Notes under the pieces: generated by a model
What the model was told of the DNA's origin: nothing
What the model saw: the letters and a program-made list of their open reading frames with translations, nothing else
The model's database searches: none
Translations under genes and position numbers: made by a program
Assembly: GCA_937894465.1 (NCBI GenBank)
Contig: CALCRE010000220.1
Span: forward strand, 1 to 21,473
DNA length: 21,473 bases
Reading direction: 5' to 3'
Source: an uncultured Clostridia bacterium
GTDB lineage: Bacteria > Bacillota > Clostridia > JAAYHZ01
Shown here: positions 1 to 7,729 of the stretch, in pieces
How the letters are laid out: every line of letters starts with the position of its first letter
How positions within the stretch are numbered: the first letter of the stretch is position 1

Positions 1-201
1 GGTATTTTTAAATTGTCCTGTGTAAAACACCTTTCTTTCCCGGTGGCATTAGCCGGCTATTACGGAAGCCTTATGTTGGCCGGAAGTCGATTTGAAATAG
101 AAGTTTTCTCTAAAGAAATTGCTTTGATGATCAATATCATTTTAGGCTTTATCATACCGGTGGTTGCTTTTGGTATCGGAAAACTAAGGAAGAAAATATA
201 A
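1..201 (+). CDS. C-terminal fragment of GerAB-like spore germination permease
   Basis: The frame is open from the window edge to the TAA at 199-201, so this is the tail of a gene that begins outside the window. What is seen is a hydrophobic helix, a short polar stretch, a second strongly hydrophobic helix (about 20 residues, rich in I, L, V, F) and a basic end, GKLRKKI. Two last helices closed by an RKK-type cytoplasmic tail are usual for GerAB/amino-acid-permease proteins, the membrane subunit of nutrient germinant receptors in spore formers. Only about 65 residues are available, so another multi-helix transporter is possible. The next gene starts 59 bp later on the same strand. Confidence 0.5.
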   Translation, partial: GIFKLSCVKHLSFPVALAGYYGSLMLAGSRFEIEVFSKEIALMINIILGFIIPVVAFGIGKLRKKI

Positions 202-260
202 GAGATTGTAAAGAATGATGGTATACTATAAGAGTAGAAGTTATCGTCCTGGAGGTATTC

Positions 261-1352
261 ATGGATATTAAAGTCAATGTAATCAGAGAAGGATTTGATG
301 GGATGACCTGTTATGCACAATCAAGAATCGGTGCAGCCAATTCTGAAGGAAAGCACTTGGTGTTGACAACCCAAAAGCTTGTTTTAGCTGGTAGTGATAC
401 ATATAAACCTATTGAAAGTATGTATTCAAAAGATGGTGGAAAAACGTGGACTGATCTTGCTTCACAAGACAAATTACTATTAGAAGACCGCATTGTATGT
501 GACTTTGTTCCGGCATATCATAAAAAAACAGGCAAATTATTAGGAGGTGGAGGATCTGTTTCCTATAAATCCATTGATCCGCCTGTATTGGATCTTACAC
601 AAATTCAAAAACCATTTTATTCAGTTTATGATGCACAAAGGAATGAGTGGGGAAAGATCAAGACACCGAGAGATTTAAACAATGAAGAATGTAAAGGCTT
701 TACATTTGCTTGTTCTCGAAGGCTTGAATTGGAGAACGGTGAACTATTGCAACCGGTCTACGGTAGATTCAACTTTGAAAACCGGAAGACATCGGTTAAG
801 GTATATAAGTTTGGTTTTGACGGCGAGGAACTTGTTATGAAGGATGAAGGAAACTTGTTGTCTTGTGAATCGGAAAATAGAGGTCTTGGAGAACCTTCCA
901 TAGTATATTTCAACGGGTTGTATTATTTGACCATTCGTGCCGATAGCCAAGGTTATGTGGCCGTAAGCAAGGATGGACTCGTTTTCAACCCGCCTACAGT
1001 ATGGAAATGGGATACCGGATTTATTGTTCCTACATACAACACGCAACAAAATTGGATAGCTCGACATGACGGTTTGTATTTGGTTTATACCAGAAAAGAC
1101 GGGAAAAACGACCATGTCTTTAGAAACCGCGCTCCATTATATATGTGTAAAGTTGACACCGAAAACTTGTGTCTACTTAGAGAAACAGAAAAAGCGATTA
1201 CCCCTGAACGGGGTGCAAGGATGGGTAATTTCGGTGTCACTCATTTGTCGGATCATAAGTCCATTGTTGTTACAACCGAATGGATGCAACCGTTAGGATG
1301 CCAAAAATATGGTAGTAACAACGCGATCTATGCTGTGAGCGTGACGGATTAA
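261..1352 (+). CDS. Sialidase-superfamily (BNR/Asp-box) protein, probably cytoplasmic
   Basis: A 363-residue protein with an Asp box, SKDGGKTW, at residues 56-63 and a second degenerate one, SKDGLVF, at about 235-241, which mark the six-bladed beta-propeller sialidase fold. Candidate ligand arginines are R22 (SRIG), R225 (TIRADSQG) and R316/R319 (ERGARMG). The usual F/Y-R-I-P motif is only approximated by SRIG, so classical sialidase activity on N-acetylneuraminic acid is not assured; a related exo-glycosidase or lyase-like role is possible. There is no signal peptide, so it should act in the cytoplasm on an imported oligosaccharide. GGAGG (252-256) lies 4 bases before the ATG. The stop codon overlaps the beginning of the next reading frame, and the three + strand genes to 2917 look like one operon. 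Confidence 0.75.
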   Translation: MDIKVNVIREGFDGMTCYAQSRIGAANSEGKHLVLTTQKLVLAGSDTYKPIESMYSKDGGKTWTDLASQDKLLLEDRIVCDFVPAYHKKTGKLLGGGGSVSYKSIDPPVLDLTQIQKPFYSVYDAQRNEWGKIKTPRDLNNEECKGFTFACSRRLELENGELLQPVYGRFNFENRKTSVKVYKFGFDGEELVMKDEGNLLSCESENRGLGEPSIVYFNGLYYLTIRADSQGYVAVSKDGLVFNPPTVWKWDTGFIVPTYNTQQNWIARHDGLYLVYTRKDGKNDHVFRNRAPLYMCKVDTENLCLLRETEKAITPERGARMGNFGVTHLSDHKSIVVTTEWMQPLGCQKYGSNNAIYAVSVTD

Positions 1353-1387
1353 TGATAAGATTAAAGAAAAGAAAAAGGATCGTAAAT

Positions 1388-2344
1388 ATGAAAATTGTTG
1401 TACTGGACGGATTTACATTAAATCCCGGTGACTTGAGCTGGGATGCCTTAAAAGCTATGGGGCAAACAACTATTTATGACAGAACACCTGCCTCCTTGAT
1501 TTATGAACGGGCAAAAGAAGCCGATCTATTGCTGACCAACAAGACTCCCTTAAACAAAGGCATGATTGATTCCCTGTCAGATTTAAAATATATTGGTGTT
1601 CTGGCTACAGGTTATGATGTTGTAGACATAAAAGCAACAAAGGAAAGAAATATCTTAGTGACCAATATTCCTGCATATGGAACAAACTCGGTTGCTCAGA
1701 TGGTGTTTGCACATATATTGGCGTTTTGTAATCATGTACAAAAACATAGTGACATCGTAAAAGGAGGGGCATGGTCGGAATCCGAGGATTTTTCCTTTTG
1801 GCGTTATCCATTAATTGAATTGGTAAACAAGACGATCGGAATTGTCGGATTCGGACGAATCGGGCAAGCGGTTGCCGATATTGCCCAAGCATTTGGAATG
1901 CATTGTTTGACTTATAGTCGAAATCAAAGTTATCAAGAACATCGTAAGAATTTCAGTTGGGTATCCTTTGACGAATTGTTACAAAAGTCGGATTTTGTTT
2001 CTTTACATTGTCCGTTGACCGATGAAACAAGAGGGTTGATTAATAAAGAAACACTTGGCAAGATGAAAAACTCCGCTTATCTTATCAATACATCAAGAGG
2101 GGGATTGGTTGTGGATCAAGATTTAGCAGATGCACTTAACAACCGTACCATTGCCGGTGCCGGAATCGATGTTTTGTCCGTCGAACCGCCCGGAAGGGAT
2201 AATCCATTATTGACGGCAAAAAATTGCTTGATTACCCCCCATATTGCATGGGCGACCATTGATGCAAGATCAAGACTAATGGATATCGCCATGGATAATG
2301 TAAGAGCCTTTTTAGCCGGAAAACCGGTGAATTTAGTAACGTAG
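1388..2344 (+). CDS. D-2-hydroxyacid dehydrogenase (glycerate dehydrogenase-like)
   Basis: 318 residues, normal for the family of NAD(P)-dependent dehydrogenases that interconvert 2-oxoacids and D-2-hydroxyacids. Visible are the Rossmann motif GFGRIGQ at 154-160 and the catalytic triad in its usual settings: R237 in INTSRGG, E266 in SVEPP and H285 in TPHIAW. Glycerate/hydroxypyruvate reductases are the closest look, but the substrate cannot be fixed. The frame opens upstream at 1352, but ATG 1388 is preferred because the family motif MKIVVLDG begins there and AAAAAGGA precedes it at about 7 bases. The gene follows the sialidase-fold gene directly, suggesting reduction of a sugar-derived keto acid. 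Its stop codon TAG (2342-2344) is made with bases of a REP-like repeat. Confidence 0.88.
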   Translation: MKIVVLDGFTLNPGDLSWDALKAMGQTTIYDRTPASLIYERAKEADLLLTNKTPLNKGMIDSLSDLKYIGVLATGYDVVDIKATKERNILVTNIPAYGTNSVAQMVFAHILAFCNHVQKHSDIVKGGAWSESEDFSFWRYPLIELVNKTIGIVGFGRIGQAVADIAQAFGMHCLTYSRNQSYQEHRKNFSWVSFDELLQKSDFVSLHCPLTDETRGLINKETLGKMKNSAYLINTSRGGLVVDQDLADALNNRTIAGAGIDVLSVEPPGRDNPLLTAKNCLITPHIAWATIDARSRLMDIAMDNVRAFLAGKPVNLVT

Positions 2345-2357
2345 GGACGGTTCTCAT
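2343..2357 (+). repeat. Solo REP-like half element (AGGGACGGTTCTCAT)
   Basis: GTAGGGACGGTTCTCA matches the left end of the two complete elements (GGGACGCATCTCA) at 11 of 13 positions and has a GTAG tetranucleotide directly before it, as does one end of the element at 13883-13930. No inverted partner is seen nearby. It fills the 36-bp gap between the dehydrogenase and the nitroreductase, and its first bases form the TAG stop codon of the dehydrogenase. Confidence 0.5.
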
Positions 2358-2380
2358 ATTATTTCTAGGAGGAAATTCTA

Positions 2381-2917
2381 ATGGTTTTTTATGAAACAGC
2401 ATGGAAAAGAAAGAGCACTCGAAGCTTTAAGCAAGATGACATACCGGTGGGGAAAATCACAAGACTACTTGATGCCGCACGTAGCGCCCCAAGTGCAGGG
2501 AATCGACAACCATGGCACTTTTATATCATCAAAGACCGGCAGATCAAAGAAAAGCTTTGTGCAGCGGCTTATCAGCAGCGATTTATATTGGATGCGCCTG
2601 TTAGCATTGTTGTTTGTGCAGATCTTGACCGGTCAGCAGCAAAGTATGGAGAAAGAGGCAGGTCACTATATGCCATTCAAGATACTGCGGCAGCCATAGA
2701 AAACTTATTGTTGTGTGTAACTGACGAAGGTCTTGCAGCTTGCTGGTGCGGTGCATTTGATGAAGGGCAAGTTTCTGAATTGTTAAACCTCGGATCTTTG
2801 AGACCGGTGGCTATCATTCCGATTGGTTATTCGGCAAGTGATACAAAGAAGACGAGTCGAAGACCGATTGAGGAGATTTGTACATTTGTCGGATTCGAGG
2901 ATGTGGAAAAACCATAA
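2381..2917 (+). CDS. Nitroreductase family FMN-dependent oxidoreductase
   Basis: 178 residues, typical of single-domain nitroreductases, which are homodimeric FMN enzymes that use NAD(P)H to reduce nitro groups, quinones or related acceptors. The N-terminal RKSTRSFKQDD (10-20) and SAPSAGNRQPWHFY (35-48) are the FMN phosphate- and ring-binding regions. GLAACWCGAF (117-126) and IPIGYSA (146-152) complete the cofactor pocket. A perfect AGGAGG (2368-2373) precedes the ATG. It is the last gene of the probable three-gene operon and is followed by a strong hairpin. The physiological substrate is unknown; the family is often a redox accessory. Confidence 0.88.
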   Translation: MVFYETAWKRKSTRSFKQDDIPVGKITRLLDAARSAPSAGNRQPWHFYIIKDRQIKEKLCAAAYQQRFILDAPVSIVVCADLDRSAAKYGERGRSLYAIQDTAAAIENLLLCVTDEGLAACWCGAFDEGQVSELLNLGSLRPVAIIPIGYSASDTKKTSRRPIEEICTFVGFEDVEKP

Positions 2918-2935
2918 GACCAAAATGGGTAAAAT

Positions 2936-2962
2936 AAAGGCTACCGGATCACGGTAGCCTTT
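2936..2962. terminator. Shared hairpin terminator between convergent genes
   Basis: AAAGGCTACCG (2936-2946) pairs perfectly with CGGTAGCCTTT (2952-2962) around a 5-base loop. T-rich sequence follows on both strands, so it can end the nitroreductase operon (+) and the sugar kinase transcript (-). Confidence 0.85.
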
Positions 2963-2981
2963 GTAGTGTTTGTGTTTTATA

Positions 2982-4055
2982 TTATCTTCTGACGCGGGCA
3001 TTTCCTTCAAAAATGCTCCATACTTGTTCTTCATCAGCAGGTTGTGCATAGTCTGTTAAGAATGTTGTTGCCATTGCACCGGTTGCCCATGCGAATTGAA
3101 CCCACTTTTCCGGTTCCCAATCTTTTAGAATGGAGTATAACAATCCGCCTACAAAACCGTCTCCACCGCCGATGCGATCAAGAACAGTAATTTCACGAGG
3201 CTCTACAACATGCCAAGTGTCGCCTTCGAGTAAAATAGCGCCCCACAGATGGCTGTTTGTACTAATAACCTCACGTAAGGTGGTTGCAAATACTGATGTG
3301 TTCGGGTATGACTGCTTAACGCGTTTTATCATTTCCTTGAAGTTGTCTATTTTTTCTGTAAGACCTTTTCCGCCTGCTTCCGGTCCTTTTATATTCAGGC
3401 AAAGCTGATAGTCTTCTTCGTTGCCGATTAAAACATCTGAAATACTTGCAATTTCTGAAAATATTGCATGGAGTTCTTCTTCGCGGTTTTTCCAGAAGGA
3501 AGCTCTATGATTCAAGTCAAAGGAAATTCGTGTTCCATACTTTTTGGCAGCGCGAGCTAATTCAAGACAGAATGTGCTTGTTTCCGGTGATAGAGCAGCG
3601 ACTAATCCGGATAAATGTAATATCTGAGCGCCTTCTTTGTTGAAGATTCGATCCAAATCAAAATCTTTAACGTTTAGTGTCCGTCCGACTTCTCCTGCAC
3701 GGTCATTATGAACTCTAGGGCCTCTTGAACCGTATCCGCTGTCTGCGATATTAAACTGATGACGATACCCCCAAGGTCCACCTTGTGGTACATCCTTACC
3801 TTCATAAGCCATATGACGGCTTGCCAGATTATTCTTTATAAATTGAGCGATAGGACTTCCTTTAACAAAAGTTGTTAGCACTTTAACAGGGAGGCCGAGG
3901 TAGGATGAAATACTTGCGACATTGGTTTCAGCACTGGTTGCTTGCATTATATATGTGTCGCTGCTGTTGACAGGTTGTCCGTTTACAGGAGTGATGCGAA
4001 CACCCATACTTGTAGGCACTATTAACGAATAGGTAAAATCTTTTCTTAATTCCAT
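2982..4055 (-). CDS. PfkB-family sugar kinase, 2-keto-3-deoxygluconate kinase-like
   Basis: 357 residues. The C-terminal PfkB signature DRIGGGDGFVGG lies at 293-304 with D299 as the likely catalytic base; GGGD in place of GAGD is common in KDG kinase-like members. FDLNHRASFW (179-188) is also typical of that branch, in which it helps bind the sugar acid. The predicted reaction is ATP-dependent phosphorylation of 2-keto-3-deoxygluconate or a similar sugar in the cytoplasm. The frame runs on upstream to 4151, but ATG 4055 is chosen: AGAGG precedes it at 9 bases, the family start MELRKDFTYSLI fits, and a good promoter lies inside the longer frame. It converges with the nitroreductase operon. Confidence 0.82.
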   Translation of the reverse strand: MELRKDFTYSLIVPTSMGVRITPVNGQPVNSSDTYIMQATSAETNVASISSYLGLPVKVLTTFVKGSPIAQFIKNNLASRHMAYEGKDVPQGGPWGYRHQFNIADSGYGSRGPRVHNDRAGEVGRTLNVKDFDLDRIFNKEGAQILHLSGLVAALSPETSTFCLELARAAKKYGTRISFDLNHRASFWKNREEELHAIFSEIASISDVLIGNEEDYQLCLNIKGPEAGGKGLTEKIDNFKEMIKRVKQSYPNTSVFATTLREVISTNSHLWGAILLEGDTWHVVEPREITVLDRIGGGDGFVGGLLYSILKDWEPEKWVQFAWATGAMATTFLTDYAQPADEEQVWSIFEGNARVRR

Positions 4056-4086
4056 ATTTTCTAACCTCTTTTTAAATATTCTGCTT

Positions 4087-4109
4087 AAGTTAGCGTAGGT
4101 TGCCAACTT
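4087..4109. promoter_or_regulatory. Inverted repeat at the start of the kinase leader, possible operator
   Basis: On the minus strand AAGTTGGC and GCTAACTT flank 7 bases; 7 of 8 positions pair. It lies just downstream of the predicted transcription start, a usual place for a repressor site. No regulator is identified. Confidence 0.35.
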
Positions 4110-4118
4110 CATATAATA

Positions 4119-4147
4119 ATAGTATGATACAAAATCTTGTCTGTCAA
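4119..4147 (-). promoter_or_regulatory. Sigma-A-type promoter of the sugar kinase gene
   Basis: On the minus strand a perfect TTGACA (4142-4147) is followed after exactly 17 bases by TACTAT (4119-4124). The start point would be near 4112, giving a leader of about 57 bases to ATG 4055. Confidence 0.7.
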
Positions 4148-4246
4148 TCATTAAAAAGGTATTTTCTTGATTGAGGCAGATTAAGAGAGCTATTTAAAGA
4201 TTTTTCTGTAGTTTCATAACTTATTATTTTAACTTTATAATATCGT

Positions 4247-5644
4247 TTATATAGGATTGCTCGCTTCTTCTGTTGATATCGCTACAGATTCATGTGCTGC
4301 GCGTTTCATCACCTTATGTCGTATGATGAAGAAACATATGATATGCCCGAAAGCTGTCAATCCCCAAGTTACAGGATAACATGCAAAAAGCACTTCAATG
4401 GTTGGGTACCACGTAAATATAGTAGCCAACCAAATGATTCGCATGACACAAGCACCTATTAAGGTCACGACCATTGGTAAAACAGAATACCCCATTCCCC
4501 TGATCAAACCCGGATAAACATTCATCAAACCGCCTGTAAAATATACTGCCATCATGATCCGTAAACGTTTCATACCCAAGTCGATGACTTCCGGCTCAGA
4601 AACATAAAAACGTAGTAGGGATCTGCCCGACAGTATGGTGAGACCGCCGACAATAATCCAAGTGGCGAAAATTAATATGGTTACAATTTTAGCGGTGGTA
4701 TCTATTCTCTTGTACTTTTTCGCTCCCATGTTTTGACCTGTAAAAGTGATTGCTGCATTATAATATGCATTCGACGTTGTGCTGATAAAACCTTCAATGT
4801 TGCTGGAAGCAGTACTTGCAGCCACCATGGTTGAACCAAAAGAATTGAGCGCTGACTGTATCAATATGTTGGAGAATGAGAATAGGATCCCCTGCATTCC
4901 GGCAGGTATACCAATTCTTACAATAGTCTTTAATTTTTCAAGGTCAATGCATAGTTGTTTGGGTATAAGCTTGATGGCACCTTCGCTATGTAGCAAGCTG
5001 AGTATAATCAGAACCAATGAAATATATTGAGAGATGACGGTGGCCCATGCGACACCGTCCACTGTCATATGTAGTACAATTACAAAGAAAAGATTCAAGA
5101 TTACATTGATTGCTCCGCTGATCAAAAGATAATACATAGGACGGCGGCTGTCTCCAACGGCACGTAGAATTGCTGCTCCAAAGTTATAGACCATATTAGC
5201 CGGCATACCAAGAAAATATATTTTCATATAAAGGGTGGAAAGATCGATGATATCTTCAGGTGTACCCATGTATCTTAACAAAGGTTCACAAAACACCAAC
5301 CCTACGATCATGACAAAAATACCTCCGATGACACTGATTGATATGGAAGTGTGAACTGAACGGCTAATTGCTTTATAATCGCGTGCACCAAAATCTTGAG
5401 CAACGATAACGCTGGTTCCTACCGATAAACCCATGAACAAGTTTACCATAAGATTGATTAAAGCCCCGGTTGCACCTACTGCAGCTAAGGGCTGTTTGCC
5501 TGCAAATTGTCCCACAACAATCATGTCAGCGGCATTAAACATAAGTTGCAATATGTTCATTACCATAATAGGTAGTGCAAAAAGTAGGATTTTTCCAAAC
5601 ATAGGACCATTAGTCATATCCATATTACGGTTGCGTGCAAACAT
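4247..5644 (-). CDS. MATE-family multidrug/Na+ efflux transporter
   Basis: 465 residues with about 12 hydrophobic helices in two related halves, the usual size for multidrug and toxic compound extrusion proteins, which export cationic compounds in exchange for Na+ or H+. The beginning MTNGPMFGKILLFALPIMVMN and the stretch VVGQFAGKQPLAAVGATG in helices 1-2 are characteristic of the clostridial MATE group. AAAGGAAG precedes the ATG by about 9 bases. A TATAAT (minus strand, 5675-5680) lies just upstream, but I see no convincing -35 box. The gene is on the same strand as the fusion gene upstream, separated by 130 bp. The exported compound is unknown. Confidence 0.9.
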   Translation of the reverse strand: MFARNRNMDMTNGPMFGKILLFALPIMVMNILQLMFNAADMIVVGQFAGKQPLAAVGATGALINLMVNLFMGLSVGTSVIVAQDFGARDYKAISRSVHTSISISVIGGIFVMIVGLVFCEPLLRYMGTPEDIIDLSTLYMKIYFLGMPANMVYNFGAAILRAVGDSRRPMYYLLISGAINVILNLFFVIVLHMTVDGVAWATVISQYISLVLIILSLLHSEGAIKLIPKQLCIDLEKLKTIVRIGIPAGMQGILFSFSNILIQSALNSFGSTMVAASTASSNIEGFISTTSNAYYNAAITFTGQNMGAKKYKRIDTTAKIVTILIFATWIIVGGLTILSGRSLLRFYVSEPEVIDLGMKRLRIMMAVYFTGGLMNVYPGLIRGMGYSVLPMVVTLIGACVMRIIWLATIFTWYPTIEVLFACYPVTWGLTAFGHIICFFIIRHKVMKRAAHESVAISTEEASNPI

Positions 5645-5774
5645 AAGAAATTACTTCCTTTAGAATCTTGGTTAATTATATGAAGAATTTACCAGAAACA
5701 TCATTCTTCAATGCTTATTCATTATATCAAATTATATTATGAATTGCTATCTCTGTGAAATAAGCAACACAGAT

Positions 5775-6818
5775 CTATGGATGCCATTCGAATATATTAA
5801 CAAATCGTTGTCCTTCAATATAAATATCATGCCATTCGGGTAAAGGTACAACCCTGATAAGTTTCGCTCCAAGGTTTTCACAGGTGCGTTTAGAAGCGAT
5901 GTTAGTATAGTTGTTAGTAATAACAACCTTATCCATTCCATGTGCTCGAATAAGTGGGGCGATGAGGCGACATGCTTTTTCAGCATAGTGATTTCCTCTA
6001 AAAGGTTTCGAAATAGAATATCCTATTTGCCCACCATAATAAAGATTTTCGTTATAGCCTACACGAAAGCTGACTTTCCCAATAGGTTGCCTGTTAAGAC
6101 GGATTTCAAATTCATAAGACGGTACCCACTTCTTTTCGGGAACACCGTTTTTTGTGACGACACATACAACCTCGATCTCTTCGTCTGTCAGAATTGGTAC
6201 ATCAAGAAAACCGTTAAAAACGACAGGAAGGGAGTTGTAGTATTTTATTTCATGTGCTACCTTCCATTCCGTGTACTCCTCCACGGTTTGTTTTATAAAT
6301 TCATCAACAAATTTCGGAGGAAATGCCTTAGAACGTCTTGTCTTGTTTTCTCTGTGCCATTTATAATTCCGCTCGATCAAATCCTTGCATTCTTCTGCTG
6401 TGGCACCTGTTATGGCTGAATATTCAGAAGGATCGCATGCTGACATCATGTCCCAAACATCCTTTGCCCAATCAGTATGATGGTATGCATAGCTGCTTGC
6501 TTTGCTTATTTCAGAACGATACTTCGGAAACCAATCGTCTTTGGTTTTACTGATGAATGTATCCCTGGCTTTTTTATCCCATTTCCAATCTAAAAATAAA
6601 TGCATCAGCATCCCTTCGGCAAATGCATCGGAGGGTTCGGTTTTATGGGCAAGTTGATCTAAAGCATCTTGACGATCTTCCAAGTTTCGAAAATGCGTAA
6701 TATCTTTGTCTTTCCAATAGGATACAGCATCCGGAACAACATTTCCTACATAGAACAAAGCTCCACCGTTTGGATTTATTTTATGAGCCATCATTAAGTG
6801 TATCATTAGTCCGGACAT
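5775..6818 (-). CDS. Fusion of zinc-dependent phospholipase C-like domain and GNAT acetyltransferase
   Basis: 347 residues in two parts. Residues 1-195 resemble the all-helical zinc phospholipase C/S1-P1 nuclease-type family: candidate metal ligands are H7, H12, D30 in GNVVPDA, H42, H73 and D77 in MHLFLDWKWD. Residues 205-347 look like a GNAT acetyltransferase: the acetyl-CoA pyrophosphate loop is FRGNHYA (273-279) and NIASKRTCENLGAK (306-319) is the usual last helix. There is no signal peptide, so it should be cytoplasmic. The two domains are normally separate proteins. AGGAG lies 5 bases before the ATG, and a strong promoter precedes it whose -35 box lies in a REP-like repeat. The substrate of either domain is unknown. 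The join is in one uninterrupted frame. Confidence 0.72.
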   Translation of the reverse strand: MSGLMIHLMMAHKINPNGGALFYVGNVVPDAVSYWKDKDITHFRNLEDRQDALDQLAHKTEPSDAFAEGMLMHLFLDWKWDKKARDTFISKTKDDWFPKYRSEISKASSYAYHHTDWAKDVWDMMSACDPSEYSAITGATAEECKDLIERNYKWHRENKTRRSKAFPPKFVDEFIKQTVEEYTEWKVAHEIKYYNSLPVVFNGFLDVPILTDEEIEVVCVVTKNGVPEKKWVPSYEFEIRLNRQPIGKVSFRVGYNENLYYGGQIGYSISKPFRGNHYAEKACRLIAPLIRAHGMDKVVITNNYTNIASKRTCENLGAKLIRVVPLPEWHDIYIEGQRFVNIFEWHP

Positions 6819-6853
6819 ATATTCTCCTAATTTACCTATATCAGATTCTTTGT

Positions 6854-6882
6854 ATTATATCAAAGTGAGGGACTGTTCTCAA
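6854..6882 (-). promoter_or_regulatory. Promoter of the phospholipase/GNAT fusion gene, -35 inside a REP-like repeat
   Basis: On the minus strand TTGAGA (6877-6882) is followed after exactly 17 bases by TATAAT (6854-6859). The expected start near 6847 leaves a leader of about 29 bases to ATG 6818. The -35 box is the end of the solo repeat at 6869-6883. Confidence 0.7.
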
Positions 6883-6883
6883 C
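6869..6883 (+). repeat. Solo REP-like half element (GGGACTGTTCTCAAC)
   Basis: It matches the element end GGGACGCATCTCAAC (13883-13897) at 12 of 15 positions and the solo copy at 2343 closely. No inverted partner is nearby. Read on the minus strand it is GTTGAGAACAGTCCC, which supplies the TTGAGA of the promoter above. Confidence 0.5.
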
Positions 6884-6926
6884 TTTTTCATATAAAACTC
6901 AATAAAAGGTACGGAAAAACAAGAAA

Positions 6927-6956
6927 GCAGCTTTGTGTGTTGTCACATAAAGCTGC
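6927..6956 (-). terminator. Terminator of the cupin gene
   Basis: GCAGCTTTGTGT (6927-6938) and ACATAAAGCTGC (6945-6956) pair over 12 positions with one G-T wobble around a 6-base loop. On the minus strand the stem is followed by TTTCTTGTTTTT, so it terminates the cupin transcript 38 bp after its stop codon. Confidence 0.8.
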
Positions 6957-6994
6957 AAAAAAGACTGTCTTCATACCATTAGATTTATCCAACA

Positions 6995-7543
6995 TTAAAG
7001 GTCATGTGGTTGATCTTGCTTTATACCATGTACAGTGCCATGCGGATGCTGGGGCGGTGCATAAATGGAGTACAACTTGAGGGGTATGCATCCGGTATTG
7101 ATCACGTTATGCCACTTGCCTGCCGGAACGATGATGATATAACCTTCTTGAACTCTTTGCCTATAGTATAAGTTATCTTCATTGTCTCCCATAAGCACAA
7201 GTCCTTGGCCTTGTTCAATTCTTAAGAATTGATCCACGTGAGGATGAACCTCCAATCCGATATCATCTCCTACGTTAATGCTCATTAGGGTAACTTGAAG
7301 GTGATTTCCCGTCCATAAAGCAAGACGGAAATTATCATTTTGCTTAGTTGCTTGTTCGATGTTAATGACAAACGGGTCAGGTCCGTAATCTTTTAAATCA
7401 AGAGGAGGCAACGGCTGATTTTGGCAACTCATTGGCATGCACATCCAAAGGGGGATGGGTGTATAATACGGGTTAAACATTAGCATGTTCTGTTGCATCG
7501 GTTGGTATTGATTATTAGCATAGGGCATTATGTTACTTTTCAT
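6995..7543 (-). CDS. Cupin-domain protein with Met/Pro-rich N-terminal extension
   Basis: 182 residues. Residues 1-45 are low-complexity and rich in M, P, N, Q and Y, ending in MCMPMSC, which resembles neither a signal peptide nor a known domain. Residues 75-170 form a single cupin barrel: motif 1 is GLEVHPHVDQFLRIEQGQG (96-114) with metal ligands H100, H102 and Q105 in place of the usual Glu, and motif 2 is PAGKWHNVIN (140-149) with H145. Such mannose-6-phosphate isomerase-like cupins bind a divalent metal and often isomerise sugars or act as small sensors. AAAGGAA repeats precede the ATG. The gene stands alone with its own terminator. The exact role is unknown. Confidence 0.8.
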   Translation of the reverse strand: MKSNIMPYANNQYQPMQQNMLMFNPYYTPIPLWMCMPMSCQNQPLPPLDLKDYGPDPFVINIEQATKQNDNFRLALWTGNHLQVTLMSINVGDDIGLEVHPHVDQFLRIEQGQGLVLMGDNEDNLYYRQRVQEGYIIIVPAGKWHNVINTGCIPLKLYSIYAPPQHPHGTVHGIKQDQPHDL

Positions 7544-7729
7544 TTCCTTTTTCCTTTCTAAAAGTTTTGTTTTCTTGTTAACATAATATGAACACTTAAG
7601 TGATTATGTGATTCTCTAAAAAGAAGTATAATAGTACCTTGCCTATCTATCTGATCAGCATAGCTTTTTATGTGCAGTATTTACATAGAATGAAGCACGA
7701 TTAACAAGTTTTTTTATGCGAGTTAAAAA

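Noticed and set aside
206..232. Possible promoter TTGTAA ... TATAAG ahead of the sialidase-fold gene
   Set aside because: The spacing is only 15 bases and both hexamers are imperfect, so read-through from the upstream permease gene is equally likely.
744..1115. Long open frame on the minus strand within the sialidase-fold gene
   Set aside because: It has no ribosome binding site or family motif and lies wholly inside a gene with clear motifs on the other strand.
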